Origin: Marinilactibacillus kalidii
Lineage (GTDB): Bacteria; Bacillota; Bacilli; Lactobacillales; Carnobacteriaceae_A
DNA length: 64,000 nucleotides
Reading direction: 5' to 3'
Assembly (NCBI RefSeq): GCF_017599325.1
Contig: NZ_JAGFVM010000022.1
Coordinates: 62,001-126,000, forward strand
Position numbers and translations under genes: made by a program
Shown: positions 1 through 7,675 of the stretch, piece after piece
How positions within the stretch are numbered: position 1 is the first letter of the stretch
Layout: each line of letters opens with the position of its first letter
Notes under the pieces: model-generated
The model's database searches: none
Seen by the model: the letters and a program-made list of their open reading frames with translations, nothing else
Told to the model about the DNA's origin: nothing

Positions 1-988
1 GCACTTCAACTAACACACCCACTACCGTTGCTAATGTTGCTCCAGAGTTAAGACCGAATAAAGAGATCGCAACAGCCACCGATAATTCAAAAAAGTTACT
101 GGCACCAATCATGGCAGAGGGTGCAGCAATATTATATGGCAGTTTGCAAGCATATGCGCCAAAATAGGTGATGCTAAAGATAAAGAGCGTTTGAATGATC
201 AATGGCACTGAGATCAAGAGAATATGTACAGGGTTTTGAACAATTCTCTCTCCTTGAAACGAAAAGATAATAATCAGTGTCAAGAGCAGTCCTGCCATTG
301 TGACACGATCAAATTTGCTGATAAAGGTCTTCTCAAAATAAGTGATCCCTTGCTTTTTGACTACAAATTTTCTAATGAGTATACCCATCAACAATGGAAC
401 GACAACAAATAGCACAGTAGAAAGTAGCAACGTATTCCACGGTACACTTACATTTCCAACACCTAATAATACTGCAACAATTGGCGCAAATAACACCAAA
501 ATAATGATATCGTTAACGGATACTTGAACAAGTGTGTAAGCTGGGTCACCGTTAGTCAATTTGCTCCAAACGAACACCATTGCTGTACAGGGTGCTGCCC
601 CCAAAAGTACCGCACCTGCAATATACTCTCGTGCCAACTCATTTTCAATAAGACCTCCAAATACAAACAGAAAGAAAAATGAGGCAATAAAAAACATGGT
701 AAATGGTTTAATCAGCCAGTTTACAGTTGTCGTTAAAAAGAGACCTTTTGGTTTTTTTGTCGCATTCAAGAGACTGGCAAAATCAATTTTCAACATCATC
801 GGAAAAATCATGATCCAAATCAAGATAGCCGTTGGTACGGATACTTGGTAATATTCAAATCGACTCAATAAATCTGGAATTTGAGGTACAAATTGCCCGA
901 TCATTACACCAATTGCCATACATAAAAGTACCCAAACGGTTAAATAGCGCTCGAACAAACTGATATCTTTATTCCCTGTCTTCTCCAT
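1..988 (-). CDS. acr3: Arsenite efflux permease, Acr3 family (partial, 3' end outside window)
   Basis: This is a membrane permease of the Acr3 (bile/arsenite/riboflavin) family that extrudes arsenite, probably by proton antiport. Reading the minus strand from 988 gives an uninterrupted, very hydrophobic frame of about 329 codons that is still open at base 1, so only the last few dozen residues are missing. Conserved family stretches are visible, notably GAAPCTAMVFVWS with the Cys used in As(III) transport and a late NSGATLATVVGVLVEV helix. I chose the ATG at 988 because GGAGG lies five bases upstream; an in-frame ATG at 1000 has its purine run jammed against it. It is the last gene after arsR and the disulfide reductase, and an ArsR-type palindrome lies just upstream. 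Confidence 0.9.
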   Translation of the reverse strand, partial: MEKTGNKDISLFERYLTVWVLLCMAIGVMIGQFVPQIPDLLSRFEYYQVSVPTAILIWIMIFPMMLKIDFASLLNATKKPKGLFLTTTVNWLIKPFTMFFIASFFFLFVFGGLIENELAREYIAGAVLLGAAPCTAMVFVWSKLTNGDPAYTLVQVSVNDIIILVLFAPIVAVLLGVGNVSVPWNTLLLSTVLFVVVPLLMGILIRKFVVKKQGITYFEKTFISKFDRVTMAGLLLTLIIIFSFQGERIVQNPVHILLISVPLIIQTLFIFSITYFGAYACKLPYNIAAPSAMIGASNFFELSVAVAISLFGLNSGATLATVVGVLVEV

Positions 989-1004
989 ACGTTCCTCCAT
1001 TTCC

Positions 1005-1026
1005 TTAATCAAAAAAAATTGATTAA
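1005..1026. promoter_or_regulatory. ArsR-type operator upstream of acr3
   Basis: A perfect 22-base dyad, TTAATCAA-N6-TTGATTAA with an all-A spacer on the plus strand. Its core ATCAA-N6-TTGAT is the known ArsR/SmtB-family operator form and is repeated upstream of arsR at 3122-3137. It lies 17 bases before the acr3 ATG, so ArsR could block a separate promoter for acr3 as well as the main one. The promoter itself was not clearly visible. Confidence 0.65.
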
Positions 1027-1054
1027 GCACTCGTCCTAAATTTTGATTTAGAAC

Positions 1055-1090
1055 GGTCTTGCTTTCCTTAATAGGATAGAAAGCAAGACC
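1055..1090 (-). terminator. Perfect 12-bp inverted repeat between the reductase gene and acr3
   Basis: GGTCTTGCTTTC at 1055-1066 pairs exactly with GAAAGCAAGACC at 1079-1090 around a 12-base loop. It follows the stop of the reductase gene by ten bases. No strong U-tract follows on the minus strand, so it may act as a weak terminator, an attenuator or an mRNA-processing hairpin that sets acr3 expression rather than a full stop. Confidence 0.5.
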
Positions 1091-1099
1091 CTCTAATCT

Positions 1100-2761
1100 T
1101 TATTTTATTAAACTTTTTTGATAATTTTGATAATGCGTGTTTCCACCAGACAAAACATAAACCTCTTTAAATCCACTATTCAATAATAAGTTCTGTGCAG
1201 TATTACTGGTTACCCCTTTGTTGCAATAAACGACTGTCGGTAAACGTTTATCTAGTTTATCTAGTTCTTTTCTTAAACTAGGCATCGGCATATTTACTGC
1301 ATTAGTCACATGTCCCTTTTCAAACGCTGATGAAGACCGAACATCAACAACCTGCAAAGGCTGCTGCGCTTTTTGAAGTTCAATGACCGTTTCGGGTGTC
1401 ATCACAGGTAAATGCTGACGAGCATTCTCCAATACCATACCGGTATAATGAACGGGGTCTTTCGTCGTACTAAATGGCGGAGCATACGCCAAATCTAAAT
1501 GAAACAGATCTTCCGCATTGGCATTAAATGAAATAGCCGTTGCCAGTACATCAATTCGTTTGTCTACACCCTCAGGACCAACAATTTGCGCACCAAGCAC
1601 CCTACCAGTTTCTCTATCCGCAACCCCTTTAATCAAAAGGTTTTCCCCGCCCAGATAAGTTGCATGAGTAGGTTTGATATTGTGGATCACAACAGGATCA
1701 TAGCCCTGTGTTTGCGCCTCATTATATGATAAGCCAGTATAAGCAACGGTCAGATCGAACAACCTAAATATCCCTGTGCCAAGTGTTCCTTTAAACGATA
1801 AAGCGCCACCGGTTATGTGGTCTCCCGCAACACGGCCCATTTTGTTCGCCGTTGAACCTAGCGGGTGGTAAACAGGTTTCCCTGTAATGAGATGGTAGCT
1901 TTCCGCAACATCCCCTACAGCATAAATATCTTTCTCAGAAGTTTGCATGAACGGATTTACTTTGATAGCACCCGTTTCGCCCAATGTGATACCCGCAGCT
2001 TCTGCAAGTGACACATTCGGTCGCACACCCACCGCTAAAATCACCATATCTGTATCAATGACCTCGCCTTTAGCTGTTTTCAACTGAGTGATATTATCTT
2101 TTCCTTCTATTAGTTCAACTTTATCGTTTAAGTAGAAATCGACATGGTTATTCCGTAATGTCTCCGCTAAATGATAAGACATATCTGGATCAATTTTCGG
2201 GAAAATTTGGTCAGCTAATTCGACGATAGTTACCTGTATTCCTTTTTCAGTCAACTGCTCAGCCATTTCAAGACCAATAAATCCTGATCCAACAATCGTA
2301 ACGTTTTTAATCTCATTTTCTTGCATAAACTGGTCAATCTTTCTTGTGTTCTCCATCGTTTTGACATGAAACACATTATCTGATGTCGATTGATCAAACG
2401 GTCTTGGCGTTAACGAGTACGAACCTGTTGCGATAACCAATTTGTCGTAAGAATCTTGCGTATCTTCACCTGTTAGCTTATCGTGAATCGTTAACGCTTT
2501 TTCTTGGGGTTGAATCGCCACTACTTGTTGATTAGTGTGGATATCAATCTCAAAACGCTTTTTGAACCAATTTGCATCTCTAGGGATCAGTTCTTCTACA
2601 GAAGGCACTTCTCCGCCTAAAAAATAAGGCATCCCACATACGGAATATGAAATATCCTGCGCCGCTTCATAAACGACAATTTCAGCTGTTTCATCATTTC
2701 TTCTTGCTTTTGCAGCAACGGAAGTACCCGCCGCTACTGAACCGATTATCACGATTCTCAT
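1100..2761 (-). CDS. CoA-disulfide reductase / persulfide reductase with C-terminal rhodanese domain
   Basis: A 553-residue flavoprotein of the pyridine nucleotide-disulfide oxidoreductase class fused to a rhodanese module, the CoADR-Rhd layout. An N-terminal FAD Rossmann motif (IIGSVAAGTS) is followed by the single redox cysteine C42 in SYSVCGMPY, the one-cysteine active site typical of CoA-disulfide reductases. An NAD-binding GSGFIGLEMAE lies mid-protein, and the C-terminal 100 residues carry the rhodanese loop with C513 in VVYCNKGVTS. Family members reduce CoA disulfides, CoA persulfide or polysulfide with NAD(P)H. It sits 15 bases after arsR and before acr3, so it is probably induced by arsenite; a role in thiol repair under metalloid stress is inference. 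Confidence 0.88.
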   Translation of the reverse strand: MRIVIIGSVAAGTSVAAKARRNDETAEIVVYEAAQDISYSVCGMPYFLGGEVPSVEELIPRDANWFKKRFEIDIHTNQQVVAIQPQEKALTIHDKLTGEDTQDSYDKLVIATGSYSLTPRPFDQSTSDNVFHVKTMENTRKIDQFMQENEIKNVTIVGSGFIGLEMAEQLTEKGIQVTIVELADQIFPKIDPDMSYHLAETLRNNHVDFYLNDKVELIEGKDNITQLKTAKGEVIDTDMVILAVGVRPNVSLAEAAGITLGETGAIKVNPFMQTSEKDIYAVGDVAESYHLITGKPVYHPLGSTANKMGRVAGDHITGGALSFKGTLGTGIFRLFDLTVAYTGLSYNEAQTQGYDPVVIHNIKPTHATYLGGENLLIKGVADRETGRVLGAQIVGPEGVDKRIDVLATAISFNANAEDLFHLDLAYAPPFSTTKDPVHYTGMVLENARQHLPVMTPETVIELQKAQQPLQVVDVRSSSAFEKGHVTNAVNMPMPSLRKELDKLDKRLPTVVYCNKGVTSNTAQNLLLNSGFKEVYVLSGGNTHYQNYQKSLIK

Positions 2762-2776
2762 ACGTATTCTCTCCTT

Positions 2777-3106
2777 TTAACAGCAATCATCATCTGGGGA
2801 TTTTAAAAAGTAGCAGAATTGTTCAGATAGTAATTCATTTGTTTTCGCTTCATCGACCCAATAGTAGCTCCAAGTTTTTGAAATTTCTTTATGGATCAAT
2901 CCATTATTTAATAATATTTTTAAGTGGTAAGACAGTTTAGATTGCGGCAATTCGAGAATATCCTCCAAATCACACACACACGATTTACCATTCATCGCTA
3001 AAAGGTGCAAAATCGTTAATCTGATCGGATCTGAAAGTGCCTTAAATTGTTTTGCATAAGTAACGACATCTGGCAAGTCCGTTCTCATCGTTTTAATTTG
3101 ATCCAT
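2777..3106 (-). CDS. arsR: ArsR/SmtB-family arsenic-responsive repressor
   Basis: A 109-residue winged-helix repressor. The recognition-helix region holds the CVCD motif (C43, C45), the As(III)-binding pair of ArsR proteins, followed by LPQSKLSYHLKILL, the DNA-contacting helix. The protein ends in a second Cys pair, CC at 108-109, which could be an extra metalloid ligand. The start is the ATG at 3106, preceded by AAAGGAG with normal spacing; a longer frame from 3157 would run into the operator and has no such site. It is first in the arsR-reductase-acr3 operon and divergent from chrA. Binding of As(III) or Sb(III) is expected to release it from the ATCAA-N6-TTGAT sites. Confidence 0.9.
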   Translation of the reverse strand: MDQIKTMRTDLPDVVTYAKQFKALSDPIRLTILHLLAMNGKSCVCDLEDILELPQSKLSYHLKILLNNGLIHKEISKTWSYYWVDEAKTNELLSEQFCYFLKSPDDDCC

Positions 3107-3121
3107 GCAACGGTCTCCTTT

Positions 3122-3137
3122 ATCAATTTTTTTTGAT
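3122..3137. promoter_or_regulatory. ArsR operator in the arsR leader
   Basis: A perfect palindrome ATCAA-N6-TTGAT (all-T spacer on the plus strand), 16 bases ahead of the arsR ATG in the arsR/chrA divergent region. It is the same core as the site before acr3. Autoregulation of arsR is the usual arrangement for this family. Confidence 0.65.
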
Positions 3138-3278
3138 GAAGTTATCATATCAACCAAAACGAAAGATTACAATGATAAAATTGTAAAGAATGTAAAGTTT
3201 TCAACGGTTGTAGTATTTCGACTTTATTTAAGGTATCTTGGAAAGGACGCTTAAACAAAATGATGAGGAGCTATTTTT

Positions 3279-4469
3279 ATGCATGAAACTGTTAAATCTT
3301 CACCAGTAAATTGGAAAACATTTTTAAAGGATATTTTCATTTGTTCTTTAGGTGCTTTCGGTGGTCCAGAAGCCCATTACAGCGTGTTTACAGATCAGCT
3401 CGTAACCAAGAAACACTACTTGACTGAAGAAGAGCTCGTTGAGCTGATTGCTTTATGTAGCTTTCTACCTGGTCCTAGTAGTACACAAACGATCGTCGCT
3501 ATTGGACATAAAACTGGCGGACCTTTACTTGCTTTCCTTACCATGCTCGTCTGGGCGTTCCCAGCATTAGTCATCATGACCATTTTATCTTTCCTCTATC
3601 AATTTTTAGATATGCAAGATATTTCAACTGATATTTTACGATACATTGGTCCAATGGCAGTTGGTTTTATCATTGTTGCTTCTTATCGTATCGGTAAGAA
3701 AGTCGTTAAAGATCGCTTGACGTTTCTCTTGCTTTTATTTGGCGCGATTACCACCTATTTTGTTCGTGACCCTTGGATTTTCCCTTTAGTTTTAGTGATT
3801 GGTGGACTCGCTAGTGTACTGACTTCAAAAGAAAAAAACCTTTGGAATCGTGTTACCTTAAATCCGCCTTATGGTTATCTCGCGTTATTCTTACTTTTCA
3901 CGTTCGGTTCACTGACACTCGCGACAGTCTTCCAACAAGAACTGATTCAAGTTTTTGAGCGTTTTTATCGTTATGGCTATCTTGTGTTCGGTGGCGGTCA
4001 AGTAGTGATTCCTGTGATGTACAGTGAGCTAGTCGATGTGAATCAGTTAATGAGTAGCCAAGAATTTCTAACGGGTTACGGTCTAGTCCAAGGCATTCCA
4101 GGACCCATGTTCAGTTTCGCAGCCTATGCTGGCGGTCTTTCCGTACAAGCTAACGCTATCTGGATGCAAATTATTGGCGCGATCGCCGGTGGTATTGGTA
4201 TTTTCCTCCCAGGTTTATTACTGATTTATTTTGTCTATCCAATGTGGGAAGCCATCAAGCACATCAAGGGATTTAATATCGCCTTAAAAGGGGTCGCTGC
4301 TGTTGCCGGTGGTCTAATTGCCATTGCAGCTGTTTTACTCACTCAACAAAGTGGTTTAACTTGGGACAACTTACTTGTTACGCTAGGCACCGTTTTAATC
4401 CTTTCAACAAGAAAAATACCTGCCCCAATAATTGTTGTTATCGTACTATTAATTGGTTTCTTTTTTTAA
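3279..4469 (+). CDS. chrA: Chromate transporter, ChrA family
   Basis: A 396-residue polytopic membrane protein with the two homologous halves of the long CHR family. The first half has LGAFGGPEAHYSVFTDQLV and SFLPGPSSTQ, and the second has the matching FGGGQVVIPVMY and GLVQGIPGPMFSFAAYAGG. ChrA proteins expel chromate from the cytoplasm, probably driven by the proton gradient. The ATG at 3279 follows GATGAGGAG. It is divergent from arsR and shares the intergenic region. Whether it is controlled by ArsR or responds to another oxyanion cannot be told from the sequence. Confidence 0.88.
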   Translation: MHETVKSSPVNWKTFLKDIFICSLGAFGGPEAHYSVFTDQLVTKKHYLTEEELVELIALCSFLPGPSSTQTIVAIGHKTGGPLLAFLTMLVWAFPALVIMTILSFLYQFLDMQDISTDILRYIGPMAVGFIIVASYRIGKKVVKDRLTFLLLLFGAITTYFVRDPWIFPLVLVIGGLASVLTSKEKNLWNRVTLNPPYGYLALFLLFTFGSLTLATVFQQELIQVFERFYRYGYLVFGGGQVVIPVMYSELVDVNQLMSSQEFLTGYGLVQGIPGPMFSFAAYAGGLSVQANAIWMQIIGAIAGGIGIFLPGLLLIYFVYPMWEAIKHIKGFNIALKGVAAVAGGLIAIAAVLLTQQSGLTWDNLLVTLGTVLILSTRKIPAPIIVVIVLLIGFFF

Positions 4470-4517
4470 TATAATAGGGATAAATAAATCAAATTAACTC
4501 ATTAGGAGGATGGGGCA

Positions 4518-4796
4518 TTGGCAGACTTGGTTGAGATGGTCATAGAATTCGTCTTTTTTCTAGTCACTTCGTTCACACGGCTCTTTTTTAAGAATCAGTC
4601 GATTCCTAAATATTGGCGTCTAACATTGGCATTACTGTTGTTTGCCTCACCATGTCTGACACTTTTGTATTTCACGTCAACATTCATCAGTATAAATATC
4701 TGGTGGATTTACTTGACTGTCATTTTGGCAGAGGTTTACTTTGGCTATCTGTCTATAAAATATACTAAAGGTATCCTATTCGGTTTCAATGATTAA
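4518..4796 (+). CDS. Small membrane protein of unknown function
   Basis: A 92-residue protein that I do not recognise. It has a hydrophobic N-terminal stretch, a basic turn (KNQSIPKYWR), then two further hydrophobic segments around residues 32-55 and 58-80. AGGAGGA lies about nine bases before a TTG at 4518, which I take as the start; an in-frame ATG at 4536 is the alternative. It follows chrA by 48 bases and ends at a strong terminator, so it is probably co-transcribed with chrA. Confidence 0.6.
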   Translation: MADLVEMVIEFVFFLVTSFTRLFFKNQSIPKYWRLTLALLLFASPCLTLLYFTSTFISINIWWIYLTVILAEVYFGYLSIKYTKGILFGFND

Positions 4797-4800
4797 ACTA

Positions 4801-4843
4801 TAAAAGACAGATGGCCTCTTGTTAAAAGGTCATCTGTCTTTTA
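4801..4843. terminator. Bidirectional intrinsic terminator
   Basis: AAAAGACAGATGGCCT (4802-4817) pairs with AGGTCATCTGTCTTTT (4827-4842), with A/T runs on both sides. It ends the chrA-side transcript and the converging aldehyde dehydrogenase gene, whose stop codon lies inside it. Confidence 0.85.
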
Positions 4844-6211
4844 TTTTAAAATTCGCTTAATCATGCTCAATCCATGCTTAGTATTTGGATACCGGAAGGG
4901 GTTATCAAATTGATTGGTCTGTTTAAGTATGCTTTTTTTATGAGTAAAGGTCTCAAAGCTACTTTTCCCATGATACGTTCCCATCCCGCTAGTCCCAACG
5001 CCACCAAACGGAAGATAGGGGGTAACGATATGGAATACCGTATCATTGATACAGCCGCCACCATAGGATAAAAATTGAATAATCGTTTTCTCTATTTTTT
5101 GACTATTGGTAAAAAGATAGAGTGCCAGTGGGTTTGGATTATGTTGTACCCCTTCGATCACTTCTGAAATAGTTTCATACGTGATGATTGGTAGGATAGG
5201 CCCGAAAATTTCTTCTTGCATGACCTCGTCTTCAAAAGAAACCTGCTCTAAAATCGTCGGTTCGATCACTAAAGCTTCTCCTTTGACCTGACCACCATAT
5301 AAAACATGCCCTTGGTTTAAATAGCTCTTCAGCCGATTAAAATGTTTCTGATTCACGATATGCGTGTATGCTTCATTTTCAATTGGCGTTTCCCCATATA
5401 TTTCTCGTGTCTCACGAATCAGCTGATCAATAAATGCTTGTTTAACACTTTGGTGTACGTATAAATAATCTGGTGCAACACAAGTTTGTCCTGCATTCAT
5501 AAATTTTCCCCAAGCAATTCTTTTAGCCGCAAGTTTGAGGTCTGCGTCTTCATGCACGATAGCGGGACTTTTCCCGCCCAACTCTAAGGTTAACGGTGTT
5601 AAATTTTTTGCAGCAGCTTCCATCACAATCTTTCCTACCTGTACACTACCCGTGAAAAACAAATAATCAAATTTTTCTGTTAAAAGATCCTGCGTGGTTT
5701 CCGCATCTCCTTCTACAACAGCGATGTAACGCTCTGGATAGGCTCGATTGATGACTTTTTTGAGAACCTTCGACGTTTCTGGTGTTAATTCAGAGGGCTT
5801 GATCATGGCACAATTACCACCAGCAATTGCCCCAATCAAAGGTGCTAAGATTAATTGTATCGGATAATTCCATGGGCCGATAATCAGCGCCACACCATAA
5901 GGATCAGCGTACACTGTCCCTTTAGACCCAGTATGTGTAAAAGTTGTTTTCACGCGTTTAGGTTTCATCCACTTTTTTAGATTGCGCATTGTGAATCGAA
6001 GTTCTTGCAAGACCATACCGATTTCAGAAGAATATGTCTCGAAAGCAGATTTGTTTAAATCCTTTTTTAAAGCCTCGATCAACTGTTGCTCATGTTCTTT
6101 CAACGATTCACCCAAGCGCTTCAACGCTTCAATTCTGAAATCTACTTCTTTTGTCGCGCCAGAATTGTAAAAGGCTTGTTGCTTTGCTAGCATTTCACCA
6201 TAGTTTCCCAC
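4841..6211 (-). CDS. NAD(P)-dependent aldehyde dehydrogenase, class 3 (YwdH-like)
   Basis: A 456-residue soluble aldehyde dehydrogenase that oxidises aldehydes to acids. The catalytic set is intact: N115 in IGPWNYPIQL, E210 in TLELGGKSP and the nucleophile C244 in NAGQTCVAPDYLY. The length and the lack of the N-terminal extension fit the class 3 fatty/aromatic aldehyde dehydrogenases (YwdH, AlkH-type). It is a single-gene unit facing chrA and ends in the shared terminator. The substrate cannot be assigned; a detoxifying role for lipid or plant-derived aldehydes is a guess. Confidence 0.88.
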   Translation of the reverse strand: MGNYGEMLAKQQAFYNSGATKEVDFRIEALKRLGESLKEHEQQLIEALKKDLNKSAFETYSSEIGMVLQELRFTMRNLKKWMKPKRVKTTFTHTGSKGTVYADPYGVALIIGPWNYPIQLILAPLIGAIAGGNCAMIKPSELTPETSKVLKKVINRAYPERYIAVVEGDAETTQDLLTEKFDYLFFTGSVQVGKIVMEAAAKNLTPLTLELGGKSPAIVHEDADLKLAAKRIAWGKFMNAGQTCVAPDYLYVHQSVKQAFIDQLIRETREIYGETPIENEAYTHIVNQKHFNRLKSYLNQGHVLYGGQVKGEALVIEPTILEQVSFEDEVMQEEIFGPILPIITYETISEVIEGVQHNPNPLALYLFTNSQKIEKTIIQFLSYGGGCINDTVFHIVTPYLPFGGVGTSGMGTYHGKSSFETFTHKKSILKQTNQFDNPFRYPNTKHGLSMIKRILK

Positions 6212-6316
6212 GTCATCGTCTCCTATCTATCCAGTCTTATCTACCCCTTTATTCTATAAGACATAATTGAAGATAGTGTTAAGGTTTAAGCGTTGATAAA
6301 AAATATCTCAAAAAAT

Positions 6317-7237
6317 TCAAATAATATTTTCCAATTTTTCTGCTTGCTCTTGCAGTTTTTTAGATTCAAAATCGATTTGATTAAACTCACCAATCGTTCC
6401 TTCAATTTGTTCTTCACTCATCAAAATACGTTCTTTTAATTGCGTGTTTCCATTCACAACTAAATCAATATTGTTGGTTATCGCAGATATGTCTTCCCCA
6501 ATTATATAAGCAGACTCCGATACTTTCTGAGACAGGTTTTTCACTTCTTGCGCAATAACCCCAAATCCCCGACCATAATCTCCGGCGTGTGCTGCTTCGA
6601 TAGAAGCATTGATCGCTAAAAGATTTGTATTCGATGCTATGTCTTGAATAGTTTCTACAATATTTTGAATAGATTTGTTTTTCTTTTGTAATTCACTCAA
6701 GTTATCCGTACTAACATTAGAAAGATTGATCATTTCTTTACTCTCACCAAGCAAATCATGGCCTTTCTGGATACCTTCTTTTGAAGAACCGGTTAATTTG
6801 CTAGACATCTCTGACAAATCTGCGGTCACTTTTTCAATATTTTTTTGTCTTTCTGTAATATCCGTGGCCACTTTAGCTACTCCAACTACATTTATATGAT
6901 TTTCATCATAAATTGGAAAATATGTTGCTTCTAACCAGACTTCTTCAGCGTGCACATTTCTTCTAACAATTTTATCTTGGAATTTAACACCTTTTAATAA
7001 ATTGCTCCAAAGTTCATCATATGCTGGACTATTTACAAATTCAGGAAAACAAAATATCTTATGCTCTTTCCCATACAGTTCTTCTTTGTGATAGCCTAAA
7101 ACGTTCGCGAAATTGTCATTGACGTATGTAACTCTCTTATTGGTATCAAACCGAATAATTGCGATATTCTGTTCCAATGCAGTCACAATCAATTCTTCAT
7201 GTAGCCCACTTTTTTCAATAGTCATACTCTCCATCAT
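6317..7237 (-). CDS. Soluble PAS-domain methyl-accepting (chemoreceptor-like) protein
   Basis: A 306-residue cytoplasmic protein without membrane segments. Residues about 15-130 form a PAS domain (NIAIIRFDTNKRVTYVNDNF, then the PAC part ending in VAKVATDITERQ). The C-terminal half is a coiled-coil signalling domain with the conserved chemoreceptor hairpin tip DIASNTNLLAINASIEAAHA followed by GRGFGVIAQEVKNLS. The signalling domain is short and has few heptads, as in Aer- or BdlA-like soluble receptors. No che or flagellar gene is in the window. It could sense redox or a small ligand; whether it couples to CheA or acts alone is open. Confidence 0.82.
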   Translation of the reverse strand: MMESMTIEKSGLHEELIVTALEQNIAIIRFDTNKRVTYVNDNFANVLGYHKEELYGKEHKIFCFPEFVNSPAYDELWSNLLKGVKFQDKIVRRNVHAEEVWLEATYFPIYDENHINVVGVAKVATDITERQKNIEKVTADLSEMSSKLTGSSKEGIQKGHDLLGESKEMINLSNVSTDNLSELQKKNKSIQNIVETIQDIASNTNLLAINASIEAAHAGDYGRGFGVIAQEVKNLSQKVSESAYIIGEDISAITNNIDLVVNGNTQLKERILMSEEQIEGTIGEFNQIDFESKKLQEQAEKLENII

Positions 7238-7675
7238 TTTAAAACGACTCCTTTATTTTCTTAGACTTTTCTTTCTCATTGCCTAAAAATCAAGAATCTC
7301 TAGGTCGTCAAAGATTGAAAGTAACGTTATTATAAACTGAAAATCTAAAAATGTCATTTAACTCGAATTAGGAATAGTTTATTTTTGTGTTTTTTGATGC
7401 TTTTTCTCCTTGAAAATTGTTAAATGTGTACTTATCTTATTACAGGATTTGTTCTCTTTTCGAACTATATTAAGCATTTAGTTCCATATACGATCTTGTT
7501 TTGACAAATTAAATTGTGCCCAACCATTAAATTGTGACAGTTTTTCAAATCCACTATTTTTTTCTTTTTACCTTCTCATAAACAATGCATTATTTTGAAA
7601 ATGACGTATAATAGAACGTAATGGGCATAAATTGCCTTGTGGCAAAGATCAAAAAAGAAACGAGGCTATCATTAA
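7238..7675. other. Intergenic region with the leader of the ABC-F gene
   Basis: No gene was seen in these 438 bases. An extended -10-like GTATAAT (TATAAT at 7607-7612) lies about 65 bases before the ABC-F ATG, without a convincing -35. The transcribed leader would contain a small stem, TTGCC-TTGT-GGCAA at 7632-7645. The distal part is AT-rich and holds the leader of the divergent PAS gene. Confidence 0.4.

Noticed and set aside
224-851. Several plus-strand frames
   Set aside because: All are antisense to the acr3 gene, which reads through the whole stretch on the minus strand.
6285-6298. cre-like TTTAAGCGTTGATA upstream of the aldehyde dehydrogenase gene
   Set aside because: Only 11 of 14 positions fit the CcpA consensus; that level is expected by chance in AT-rich DNA.
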